DNA of 11,446 nucleotides from an uncultured Lewinella sp. (GCA_938021455.1 CALIGP010000047.1:1-11446); one strand, 5' to 3'. Shown: positions 1-6,491, counted from the stretch's first letter. Program-made: numbers and translations. Notes: generated from the sequence alone by a model not told the origin.

Positions 1-135
1 GCCTTGCTCGGTGTAGGCGACCGGGCTACGCTTTTTTTACCACCAGAGTTGGGCTATGGCGCTGAGGGCGATCCGCCGGATATTCCGCCACGGAGTGAGT
101 TGATTTTTTATGTGGAAGTGATGGAAGTGAATTAG
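1..135 (+). CDS. FKBP-type peptidyl-prolyl cis-trans isomerase, C-terminal fragment
   Basis: Only the last 44 residues are present; the gene begins before the window and ends at TAG 133-135. Reading from base 1 gives GDRATLFLPPELGYG, then IPPRSELIFYVEVMEV. This is the typical end of an FKBP domain: the LPPELGYG segment matches the conserved (I/L)PPxLAYG loop that lines the proline-binding pocket, and the IPP..(A/E)LIFxVEL(L/V) strand closes the fold. Members of this family catalyse cis-trans isomerisation of Xaa-Pro bonds, and in Bacteroidota they are often periplasmic or lipid-anchored folding helpers. Location cannot be told here because the N-terminus is missing. The gene converges on the OmpA-like gene that follows, and the intergenic palindromic element begins almost directly after its stop codon. 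Confidence 0.85.
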   Translation, partial: ALLGVGDRATLFLPPELGYGAEGDPPDIPPRSELIFYVEVMEVN

Positions 136-142
136 TAATGAT

Positions 143-205
143 AGTAGTGGTCGTATGGTAGTAGTGGTAGTAGCTGCCGCGCGTGGGAGTAAAAACTACT
201 ACCAT
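143..205. repeat. Purine-rich GTAGTGG-like tract with an 11-bp inverted repeat
   Basis: Positions 143-173 are a degenerate direct repeat of GTAGTGG/GTATGGTA units. Within it, 155-165 (ATGGTAGTAGT) is the exact reverse complement of 195-205 (ACTACTACCAT), leaving a 29-base loop. It lies just after the FKBP stop codon and resembles, in opposite orientation, the CATACTAC repeats at the other edge of the gap. It may be the left end of the palindromic element. The stem could stall RNA polymerase, but no T-run follows. Confidence 0.6.
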
Positions 206-208
206 AAT

Positions 209-417
209 GCGAATTACGGGCTAAATCGTCAAAATTTCGCCCTTCGGTGCGCACCTCGGCTTCGTTTCACTTCGCTCGGCGCTTACTCAGGGACCGTTTT
301 CAGGTGGATGGCCGTCTGCGCCAAGCGCAGACGGGTATTTCTAATCAATTCGGTCCCCGAGTAAGTGCCGAGCGATAGCCGAGGTGCGCACCGAGGGGCA
401 TTTAGCCCGTAATCCGC
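209..417. repeat. Large imperfect inverted repeat (REP/MITE-like palindromic element)
   Basis: The left arm 209-296 and right arm 351-417 are inverted copies. The 18-base outer ends (209-226 and 400-417) differ at one base. The inner parts share TCGGTGCGCACCTCGGCT and a CTTACTC.GGGACCG block. Over the 67 bases of the right arm I count about six mismatches; the left arm carries two extra stretches of about 12 and 9 bases. Each arm contains the perfect palindrome GGTGCGCACC (246-255 and 383-392). No transposase or plausible protein lies inside. A non-autonomous palindromic repeat or a RAYT-mobilised REP-like element fits, as does a structured bidirectional terminator between convergent genes. 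Copy number in the genome would decide. Confidence 0.75.
312..334. repeat. Perfect 10-bp hairpin at the centre of the palindromic element
   Basis: CCGTCTGCGC (312-321) and GCGCAGACGG (325-334) are exact reverse complements separated by CAA. This GC-rich stem sits between the two large arms and is nested in the bigger palindrome. The downstream sequence GTATTTCTAATC is only mildly T-rich, so it is at best a weak terminator for the FKBP transcript. Confidence 0.75.
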
Positions 418-419
418 AT

Positions 420-443
420 CATACTACCATACTACCATACTAC
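420..443. repeat. Three perfect tandem copies of CATACTAC
   Basis: The 8-bp unit CATACTAC occurs three times without a mismatch (420-427, 428-435, 436-443), directly beyond the right arm of the palindrome. The last copy contains CTA at 440-442, which is the TAG stop codon of the OmpA-like gene on the minus strand. The repeat therefore forms the 3' end of that reading frame. Confidence 0.8.
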
Positions 444-1834
444 CCCCGGCCTCCCGGCACCAAAATAAATTCCATCCGCCGGTTAAGCTCTTTACCTATG
501 GAGGTATTCTCATCCGCCCGGGGGCGCGATGCGCCCCGACTGATGACCTTGATCCGCTCTGCAGCGATTCCTTTAGAGATCAGGTAGCTCCGGCAGCTAA
601 GGGCCTGTAGCTGGCCTAGTCGCTGGTTGTTTTCCTCGGTCCCATCGTTGGCGGTATGACCTTCTACGATGAGGTGATAGGTTGGTTTGTCAGTTAGAAT
701 GTTCAGTAACTCGTCTAGTGCAGGATAACTGCTGTCCGTCATTTGGTGAGACCTGCCCACGAAGGAGACTTTATTAGTAGCTTGCTCCAAAACGGCCTTT
801 ACTGCAGGAGCCAGCTCCGGGCAGCCAGCGTTCTTTCCTGGCTCATCTGGGCATTTGTCCTCCAGATCATGGAAGCCGTCTTTGTCGCGGTCCGGGCAAC
901 CGGTAATCAGGCTGCCAGCATCATTGGGGCAGGGGTCGATATCGTCGGGGACTCCGTCGTTATCTGTATCCGGGCAGCCCTGGAAGAGCTTCTTTCCCGG
1001 TTGGGCGGGACACTTGTCATCGGGGTCAGCGATACCGTCTTTATCGTAGTCGGGGCAGCCGAGCATTTCCCGGGTGCCGGCCTGGTCCGGACAGCGGTCT
1101 TTTTGATCCGCTGTGCCATCGTTGTCTTTGTCAGGACAGCCTTTAGTCTTGCTCCCGCCAGGAGTTTCCGGGCAGTAATCTTCTTCGTCGATGACACCAT
1201 CGAGGTCGGCGTCCGGGCAGCCTTTAGTAGATTTTGGACCGGGCTCGTTAGGGCAGTTGTCCCGTCGGTCAGAAATACCATCTCCATCGGCGTCCGAATT
1301 ATTGAGCCCTCCGAACTGGTAGACATATCCAATACCTGCTGTATTCATTTTTCGCTGGTCGGTACCTGCCCAACGGCGTTCTAGCTGTACTTTTAGAGAG
1401 AAGTTGGTGCCCAGGCGAACGTTCATCCCCGCGCCGAAAGGAAACTGACCATAGCTGGTTCCTTTGTCGTTAAAAACGAAACCAAGACCGCCAATGAGAT
1501 AAGGAGAGAATTTTCTCTGACTGCCAATGGGATAATAGTCGCCCAGAACATCAAAAGCGATAATGTTAGCATTCTCAAGCTCTCCTTGGTCAATAACCGC
1601 CAGCTTTAAGGGTAAGGTAGCGCCGAACTTATCGTTGAATTGACGATGAAAACCTAGTTCTATACCGTAGGTCGTGGCCCGTGATACTTGTTTGTCAATG
1701 GCCGTTCGATGCTGAATCAGAAGTACCCGGGTCGAAAGAGAGTTATGGCCAATGGAATCCATATATTGCCCGGACATGCCCAGGGAGGTAAACAGCAATA
1801 CAATGGCAGGAAGTATAAATCTCATGTCGTTCAT
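440..1834 (-). CDS. OmpA-family outer-membrane protein with six TSP3 repeats and a degenerate peptidoglycan-binding site
   Basis: The protein has 464 residues. A signal peptide occupies about 1-22 (core LPAIVLLFTSLG). A small beta-barrel-like domain follows at about 30-176, then six thrombospondin type-3 calcium repeats of about 27 residues at 181-339 (D.D.DG..D..D.CP pattern), then an OmpA C-terminal domain at about 350-458 ending NRRMEF. OmpA domains bind the diaminopimelate of peptidoglycan through an Asp in HTD and an Arg 15 residues later. Here these are Ala395 (HTA) and Gln410, so binding is probably altered or lost. It lies 45 bases after a longer paralogue whose two residues are intact. 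Met4 (1825) is an equally possible start, since it comes directly before the hydrophobic core. The final residues GGRG and the stop abut or lie in the flanking tandem repeat. Confidence 0.9.
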   Translation of the reverse strand: MNDMRFILPAIVLLFTSLGMSGQYMDSIGHNSLSTRVLLIQHRTAIDKQVSRATTYGIELGFHRQFNDKFGATLPLKLAVIDQGELENANIIAFDVLGDYYPIGSQRKFSPYLIGGLGFVFNDKGTSYGQFPFGAGMNVRLGTNFSLKVQLERRWAGTDQRKMNTAGIGYVYQFGGLNNSDADGDGISDRRDNCPNEPGPKSTKGCPDADLDGVIDEEDYCPETPGGSKTKGCPDKDNDGTADQKDRCPDQAGTREMLGCPDYDKDGIADPDDKCPAQPGKKLFQGCPDTDNDGVPDDIDPCPNDAGSLITGCPDRDKDGFHDLEDKCPDEPGKNAGCPELAPAVKAVLEQATNKVSFVGRSHQMTDSSYPALDELLNILTDKPTYHLIVEGHTANDGTEENNQRLGQLQALSCRSYLISKGIAAERIKVISRGASRPRADENTSIGKELNRRMEFILVPGGRG

Positions 1835-1850
1835 GGCGTGCCAGCGAGGT

Positions 1851-1858
1851 CAAAGATA
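1851..1858 (-). promoter_or_regulatory. Bacteroidota -7 promoter box (TATCTTTG)
   Basis: The minus strand reads TATCTTTG, a perfect match to the Bacteroidota primary-sigma -7 consensus TAnnTTTG, 16 bases before the ATG at 1834. No clear TTG lies at the usual distance upstream. It suggests that the second OmpA gene can be transcribed on its own as well as by read-through from the upstream paralogue. Confidence 0.5.
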
Positions 1859-1879
1859 CGCAGTGCTACTCGCAGCTTA

Positions 1880-3412
1880 TTACTGCGGTGACAGGGCAAA
1901 CTCTACCCGACGATTTAATCGGCGTCCTTCAGCGGTGTTATTCTCTGCGGTGGGGCGAGACTCTCCGTATCCGGTACTGCTGATCCGGGCTTCCCGGATA
2001 CCGGTAGCGATGAGGAAGTCGCGGCAGGACGAAGCCCGTCGTTGGCTCAGGTTGAGGTTCGTCACGTCAGAACCGACGTCGTCCGTATGGCCACTGATGG
2101 TCAGATAATAGTCCGGGTATTGTCGCATAATACCGGCTACTTCGGAAAGAATCACGTAGCTGGATTCTTTGAGCTTAGCGGACCCTGTTTCAAATTGTAC
2201 TGCGCGGGCGGCGTATTCCAACCGTTCTTTCACTTCCTGCTTTATTTCGGGGCAGCCAGCGTTAGCGACATCGCCTGGCTGAGTGGGGCAGCGGTCTATT
2301 CTGTCAGCTACGCCGTCACCATCGGTGTCGGGGCACCCCTTCAGGGTGCCGGCGAGCTCTGGGCAGGCATCGTCTTTATCGGGCGTGCCATCATTATCTC
2401 GATCTGGGCAGCCACCAGTTTTTTCTTCTCCTTCGGCGTCCGGGCACTGGTCTTCGGCGTCGCTGATGCCGTCACCGTCCCGGTCGGGGCAGCCAGAAGT
2501 GGTGGGGTTACCCGCTACTTTGGGACAGAGGTCTTCGTGGTCAGGCACCCCGTCACCGTCCGTGTCGGGGCAACCCATTTTGTCTGCTGGGCCTGCAAGG
2601 TCGGGGCATTGGTCTTTATCATCGGTCACGCCGTCACCATCCTGGTCCGGGCATCCTTTGGTAGCAGCGGGGCCTGCCACTTCTGGGCAGGCGTCGTCTC
2701 CGTCAGCAACGCCGTCTTCGTCGGCGTCCGGGCAGCCGTTCATTTCGATGGAGCCAACCTCGGTGGGGCATTTATCGTCGGTGTCGATGATACCGTCCAT
2801 GTCCGTATCGGGGCAGCCGCCGGTGGCAGCAGGGCCAGGGAGATTAGGGCAGCGGTCGTCTCGGTTGACGATGCCGTCTTTGTCCGTGTCGACACTGCTA
2901 AAACGATAAATGTAACCGATGCCTGCCATGATGTTGTCTCGGTTCTCCTGGTTCGATATTCGATACTCGCCCTGAATGTTGAACCAGGAGTTATCGCCGA
3001 GCTTGAAGTTGAAGCCCAGCCCGAGGGGAAGCTGGAGGTTTGAGTCGTCAAAGCCTTCACCCACGATGCCGTAGCCAGCATGTAAATAGGGAGATACTTT
3101 AGCGTTGACCCCCGCCGGGTAAAATTGCCCTAGCAGTTCTATACCTACAATGGAAATGTTTTCTAACTCCCCAACGTCAATGAGGCCAATCTTAAGAGGA
3201 ACGGCCAAACCGAAGTACTTACCTAACTGTCGCCGGTAACCCAGTTCGAGGGCAAAGGTGTAGGATAAATCCGTCAAGTCTTCATTCGGGATTTCGTGAT
3301 CTACGGCCAGTACGCGGGCCGATAAAGCATTAAATGAGTTTAGATTGTTGGACTGCCCACTTAAGCAGACGGTAGCCAACAGCAAGAAGCTGCTGAGAAG
3401 AAGACGTGTCAT
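1880..3412 (-). CDS. OmpA-family outer-membrane protein with eight TSP3 repeats
   Basis: From the chosen start the protein has 510 residues. A signal peptide (MTRLLLSSFLLLATVCLSGQ) is followed by a predicted beta-barrel at about 25-172, eight thrombospondin type-3 repeats at about 175-388 and an OmpA peptidoglycan-binding domain at about 395-507. The binding site is intact: Asp444 in GHTDD and Arg459 in LSQRRA, with GYGESRP and GRRLNRRVEF at the end. The expected role is to link the outer membrane to peptidoglycan, with a calcium-stiffened TSP3 rod between barrel and anchor. The frame stays open for 80 codons upstream, but those residues look like translated non-coding DNA, and the signal peptide fixes the start at 3412. 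It is paralogous to the next gene: the two share ELG(F/Y).RQ, a P(L)KL..ID.GELEN block and FSPYL/VSPYL barrel segments. Confidence 0.92.
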   Translation of the reverse strand: MTRLLLSSFLLLATVCLSGQSNNLNSFNALSARVLAVDHEIPNEDLTDLSYTFALELGYRRQLGKYFGLAVPLKIGLIDVGELENISIVGIELLGQFYPAGVNAKVSPYLHAGYGIVGEGFDDSNLQLPLGLGFNFKLGDNSWFNIQGEYRISNQENRDNIMAGIGYIYRFSSVDTDKDGIVNRDDRCPNLPGPAATGGCPDTDMDGIIDTDDKCPTEVGSIEMNGCPDADEDGVADGDDACPEVAGPAATKGCPDQDGDGVTDDKDQCPDLAGPADKMGCPDTDGDGVPDHEDLCPKVAGNPTTSGCPDRDGDGISDAEDQCPDAEGEEKTGGCPDRDNDGTPDKDDACPELAGTLKGCPDTDGDGVADRIDRCPTQPGDVANAGCPEIKQEVKERLEYAARAVQFETGSAKLKESSYVILSEVAGIMRQYPDYYLTISGHTDDVGSDVTNLNLSQRRASSCRDFLIATGIREARISSTGYGESRPTAENNTAEGRRLNRRVEFALSPQ

Positions 3413-3446
3413 TGGGAATATGATTACCTGGGGATAATTAACGCGA

Positions 3447-3454
3447 TAAAGATA
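3447..3454 (-). promoter_or_regulatory. Possible -7 box (TATCTTTA) for the eight-repeat OmpA gene
   Basis: The minus strand reads TATCTTTA, one base off TAnnTTTG, 34 bases before the ATG at 3412. Upstream there is only a weak TTTA about 23 bases away. The position suits a promoter with a leader of roughly 25-30 bases. Confidence 0.35.
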
Positions 3455-3657
3455 GGCCGTAGAGGGGGAACGGCGGGTAAATATATGAGAAAGGTTCAAT
3501 TGTTTTATTAAACGGTTGCATTTTAAATGCTTTGGACAGCCCCGGAAAAGAATGAATTGGAAAGTATAACAGCGTCTCTCATGGGTGATGTATAGCAAGT
3601 GGGCGCGGCCGCAGGTGCAGGGTAGGGGGGACGAAAACAAAAGTGTATACAAAAAGC

Positions 3658-3665
3658 TATCTTGG
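3658..3665 (+). promoter_or_regulatory. Possible -7 box (TATCTTGG) for the secreted-protein gene
   Basis: TATCTTGG differs from TAnnTTTG at one position and lies 21 bases before the preferred ATG at 3687. No TTG is found at the -33 position, so support rests on the single box and its placement. Confidence 0.3.
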
Positions 3666-3686
3666 TCTTTTCCTAAAAAACTTAAG

Positions 3687-4952
3687 ATGCTTCTCCGCTT
3701 TCTTCTCCTTTATACTTTCGCATTAGTCCCCCTTGCGCTTGTCTCCCAGTGGCAGCCTGGTAGTGTTTACCGCGAATACGTGTGGACAACACCGGAGGAA
3801 GGAGAAGCTTTCCTGCGCGTAGGTGGCCGCTACGGCTATAAGGCCAATCCCGGTAAGCTTCCACCTGACCTCCAATCTGGCGATCAGCTAATCCTACCGC
3901 ATAATATCGACCTGCGTGGAGCTGTCAGGGCTGAAGTGAGCCTGGAAAAAGTGTTGAGTCATGAAGACAGTCGTAACCTACGTATCGAAATTAACGGCCA
4001 CCCTCCCATCTCCGTACCAGAACCCGACTTTTTGCCAGATCCGGCAACGGAGTACATGTACCATACTGATTTGACGGTGCCGATCCCCCTGAACCAGCTA
4101 AAAGACAGACAACCTGTTCAGTTTCGGCTCAGCCTGGACACGACACAGCGGTGGAATTGGCCACAGAACCTACTCTATGGGCTTATTTTTCGCATTTATT
4201 ATCCAACTTCTTCCACTCCGCCTACCCTTGGACCGATTTCCGAAGAAGTATCTTCCAGCAGCTATCTCACCACGCACGTATTGGCGGGGGCCGTTCGGGC
4301 GGATTACATTCTGGTTGGGAAGGACGTAGATTGGAGTGGTCGTGGCCAGCAGCAGCGTAAGCACTGGCAAACATACCGTGGACATCCGCACCATACTATT
4401 GGTTCTTCAAGAAATTCTCAGACACAGTTTGCAGTGAGATGGAATACAGAGTGGTTGCCCGATCAGGATGGTTTTGGCGTTCAGGCAAGAGTCTTGGGCT
4501 CGGATGGGAAATATCGAGTAAGCCCGGTTGTTGAAGGGCTTCACCTCGCACCACGGCCTTACCGAGTGCTGGCGTATACTCCGGAAACCGCACCCCGTAA
4601 TTGGGTGACCAGATCCGGAGAGTTTGAGCAGCTGATTAAGGTGCCGGAGGAGGTAAGCTCAGCTCTGACTTTTCAATTACACTGGGTCAGTTGGTCTCCC
4701 TGTTACAGTAATGGACTTTTCCTAAACGATCACCTCATCTGGGACCGTAATGAAGACTGCTACGTATTTGCTACCCATAGTCCGACATTTACCGGGCATA
4801 CCCTGAATTTTTTGCACACAGGCGATAACGTAATTCGTACTGCATTGACACCCCTCTTCAGGGGGGAAATGGTGCACGGGATGGAGGTCCAATGGCCAGG
4901 AGTACAGCTTAAGGTTAAATATGGGTATGTAGCCGATGGCAGAAGTGAATAA
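3687..4952 (+). CDS. Secreted beta-sandwich (lectin-like) protein of unknown function
   Basis: The protein has 421 residues. The start at 3687 is preferred over an upstream ATG (3585) because it begins a clean signal peptide, MLLRFLLLYTFALVPLALVS, with QWQPG as the likely mature end. The rest is soluble and rich in aromatic residues and alternating beta-strand patterns, with no further membrane segment and no T9SS C-terminal signal that I can see. The last third contains WNTEWLPDQDGFGVQARV, a (V)EGLHL.PRPYRV strand and an ending HGMEVQWPGVQLKVKY. I read this as one or two galactose-binding-like jelly-roll modules, which often bind sugars. I cannot name the family and see no catalytic motif. 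Two cysteines (339 and 358) could form a disulphide. The methyltransferase gene follows after 54 bases and may be co-transcribed. Confidence 0.75.
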   Translation: MLLRFLLLYTFALVPLALVSQWQPGSVYREYVWTTPEEGEAFLRVGGRYGYKANPGKLPPDLQSGDQLILPHNIDLRGAVRAEVSLEKVLSHEDSRNLRIEINGHPPISVPEPDFLPDPATEYMYHTDLTVPIPLNQLKDRQPVQFRLSLDTTQRWNWPQNLLYGLIFRIYYPTSSTPPTLGPISEEVSSSSYLTTHVLAGAVRADYILVGKDVDWSGRGQQQRKHWQTYRGHPHHTIGSSRNSQTQFAVRWNTEWLPDQDGFGVQARVLGSDGKYRVSPVVEGLHLAPRPYRVLAYTPETAPRNWVTRSGEFEQLIKVPEEVSSALTFQLHWVSWSPCYSNGLFLNDHLIWDRNEDCYVFATHSPTFTGHTLNFLHTGDNVIRTALTPLFRGEMVHGMEVQWPGVQLKVKYGYVADGRSE

Positions 4953-5006
4953 GGGCTAATCCAATTCAAACCCCTACCTTGCGGCACTTTCATCAACCTC
5001 CTATTC

Positions 5007-5555
5007 ATGAAAAAGCGCTGGTCTTTTTTTCGGGAAGCCGTCAAGAGTTTCCGATCAACGGGCGCCATTGCGAGTTCTTCTCCTGCCTTGATTAAGAAGC
5101 TGGTAGAACCGCTACCTTCTGACCGACCAGTAACCATTATTGAGCTGGGGCCTGGCGATGGCTGTGTTACGCGTGCCATCCTGGATAAGGTACACCCACA
5201 AAGCCAGGTGACGGCCTTTGAAATCAATGATTCCTTCATTGCGTTGTTGGCCAGAATAGAGGACCCTAGACTTAGGGTTTTACCCGTCGGTGCAGAAACA
5301 CTTACGGACTACTTCGAAGCGGGGACCGTCGATTATGTCGTTTCCAGCCTTCCCCTTTCCATGATTCCCAAGGAGATTAAATCTGAAATTCTGGAACAAT
5401 CCCGTATCGCCCTGGGGCCGAAGGGAGAATTCTACCAATACCAGTATGCGCTTCAGGACTATGGGTTGATGAAGGACTACTTCCATAAAGTCTCCGTGAG
5501 CTTTACGGCGGCCAATCTTCCGCCAGCCTTTATTTATAGCTGTTTTATGGGGTAG
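5007..5555 (+). CDS. Phospholipid N-methyltransferase-like (PmtA-type) SAM-dependent methyltransferase
   Basis: The protein has 182 residues, a normal size for single-domain members. The N-terminal FREAVKSFRSTGAIASSSPAL resembles the start of Rhizobium-type PmtA and COG3963 proteins (F..WL..PR.TGAIAPSS..L), thought to sit on the membrane. It is followed by SAM-binding motif I, IIELGPGDGCVTRAIL, an acidic motif II in FEIND, and VVSSLPLSMIP in place of the usual VVSGLPF..(M/F)P. The end, YFHKVSVSFTAANLPPAFIY, matches the VWRNLPPA.V(W/Y) closing strand of the family. The known reaction is stepwise methylation of phosphatidylethanolamine to phosphatidylcholine; relatives resemble rRNA dimethylases, so the substrate is inferred. 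No good ribosome-binding site precedes the ATG. Confidence 0.8.
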   Translation: MKKRWSFFREAVKSFRSTGAIASSSPALIKKLVEPLPSDRPVTIIELGPGDGCVTRAILDKVHPQSQVTAFEINDSFIALLARIEDPRLRVLPVGAETLTDYFEAGTVDYVVSSLPLSMIPKEIKSEILEQSRIALGPKGEFYQYQYALQDYGLMKDYFHKVSVSFTAANLPPAFIYSCFMG

Positions 5556-5645
5556 AATGAACGCAAGACACGGTAGCGCAATCTAAAATCTAGCTTCGAG
5601 AGCACAAAGTACTGAGCAGCAAGTCCCCTGCCTGCTACCTTAGCC

Positions 5646-5663
5646 CTGCACCTGCGTGCGCGC
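5646..5663. repeat. Short GC-rich hairpin-forming motif, related to one at 10664-10682
   Basis: TGCACCTGCGTGCGCGCC can fold through GCAC/GTGC. It shares TGCACCTGCGTGC with the reverse complement of the hairpin after the epimerase gene (10664-10682). It lies in the 198-base gap between the methyltransferase and the response regulator, which otherwise shows nothing coding. A T-run does not follow. Confidence 0.35.
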
Positions 5664-5753
5664 CCCAAAACACATGGTTGCGTCACAATTACGGGATAGT
5701 GAGAACCATTGTCCTATTCCGAACGTACGGTATAGTAATCAACGCTTTTAACT

Positions 5754-6437
5754 ATGCTACGCATCCTGTTGGTAGAGGACGAGGAGAATATCCGTGAGAC
5801 GGTCAAGCTTAATCTGGAAATGGACGATTTCGAAGTCGTCACGGCTGCCGATGGCCGCCAAGCACTCAAGCACGCCCAGGAACAGCATTTCGACTTGATG
5901 ATTGTCGATGTTATGCTTCCCGAAGTAGACGGTTTTCAGGTGGTAGAGCAGATCAGGCTGACTGACCGGGAGACGCCCATCATCTTCCTGACCGCCAAGG
6001 ACCAGGCCGCCGACCGAATTCAGGGCTTGAAGAAGGGAGCCGATGACTATCTAACGAAGCCTTTTGTCTTCGAAGAGCTCTTGCTGCGCGCCCGCAGGCT
6101 AATTGAGCGGACGAGTAAAAACCCCGATGTCAAACCCGACCTTTTTACCTTCGGGAGCAACAAAGTCAACTTCGCTACCTATGAGGCTGACGGTAACCAG
6201 GGGACATTTACCCTCACCAAAAAAGAAGCCATGCTACTGAAGCTTCTGACGGATCGCAGAGGAGAGGTGGTGAGTCGGCAGCAAATCTTACAGTCTGTCT
6301 GGGGCTACGATGTTTATCCCAGTACCCGCACGATTGACAATTTCATTCTCTCCTTCCGGAAGTATTTTGAGCAAGATCCTAAGCATCCGGCGCACTTTCT
6401 CAGTGTCCGTGGCGTTGGGTATAAGTTTGTTGATTGA
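5754..6437 (+). CDS. OmpR/PhoB-family two-component response regulator
   Basis: The protein has 227 residues. The receiver domain (1-120) has the acidic pair Glu8-Asp9, phospho-acceptor Asp52 in LMIVDVMLPEVDGF, Thr80 in IIFLTAKD and Lys102 in DDYLTKPF, so all phosphorylation residues are present. The C-terminal winged helix (about 128-227) contains FTLTKKEAMLLKLL, the recognition-helix region STRTIDNFILSFRKYFE and the closing HFLSVRGVGYKF wing. It should act as a phosphorylation-controlled DNA-binding regulator. No histidine kinase gene is adjacent: a methyltransferase lies upstream and a VWA membrane protein downstream. A weak promoter candidate is TTG 5709-5711, a 19-base spacer and TATAGTAA 5731-5738. 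Confidence 0.95.
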   Translation: MLRILLVEDEENIRETVKLNLEMDDFEVVTAADGRQALKHAQEQHFDLMIVDVMLPEVDGFQVVEQIRLTDRETPIIFLTAKDQAADRIQGLKKGADDYLTKPFVFEELLLRARRLIERTSKNPDVKPDLFTFGSNKVNFATYEADGNQGTFTLTKKEAMLLKLLTDRRGEVVSRQQILQSVWGYDVYPSTRTIDNFILSFRKYFEQDPKHPAHFLSVRGVGYKFVD

Positions 6438-6461
6438 ATCAACCCGCTATAGTCTTGGCGG

Positions 6462-6491
6462 TTGCCGCCATCATTAAATCCAGTACCTTGC
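6462..6491 (+). promoter_or_regulatory. Possible promoter for the VWA membrane-protein gene
   Basis: TTG at 6462-6464 is followed after exactly 19 bases by TACCTTGC at 6484-6491, a two-mismatch version of TAnnTTTG. It lies in the 130-base gap after the response regulator stop. The leader to the ATG at 6568 would be about 70 bases. Read-through from the regulator gene is equally possible. Confidence 0.3.

Larger units (their letters stand above)
3413..3686. other. Divergent intergenic promoter region
   Basis: These 274 bases separate the minus-strand OmpA gene from the plus-strand secreted-protein gene. Weak -7-like boxes point both ways (3447-3454 minus, 3658-3665 plus). The section at 3600-3630 is G-rich and includes GCGGCCGC. 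Open frames here continue the flanking genes but show no protein-like composition. I see no RNA gene or strong hairpin. Confidence 0.5.

Noticed and set aside
312..334. Central hairpin as a Rho-independent terminator
   Set aside because: The stem is perfect, but no run of T follows on either strand, so strong intrinsic termination is not supported.
155..364. Small open frames inside the palindromic gap (155-364 and 384-587)
   Set aside because: They are composed of repeat and palindrome sequence, or overlap the OmpA gene in antisense, with no ribosome-binding site or recognisable product.
1880..2890. Regular spacing of about 81 bases that could suggest a CRISPR array or minisatellite
   Set aside because: The period equals the 27-residue calcium repeat, stays in frame, and differs at the DNA level; no identical repeats with unique spacers occur.
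2042..3043. Long plus-strand open frame (333 codons) opposite the eight-repeat OmpA gene, with similar ones at 2283-2909 and 743-1384
   Set aside because: They are antisense to the TSP3 repeats, whose regular GC-rich codons keep the opposite frames open. The products are low-complexity and have no start context or domain.
3413..3652. N-terminal extension of the eight-repeat OmpA gene to an ATG at 3652
   Set aside because: The extra 80 residues lack protein character and would bury the clear signal peptide starting at 3412.
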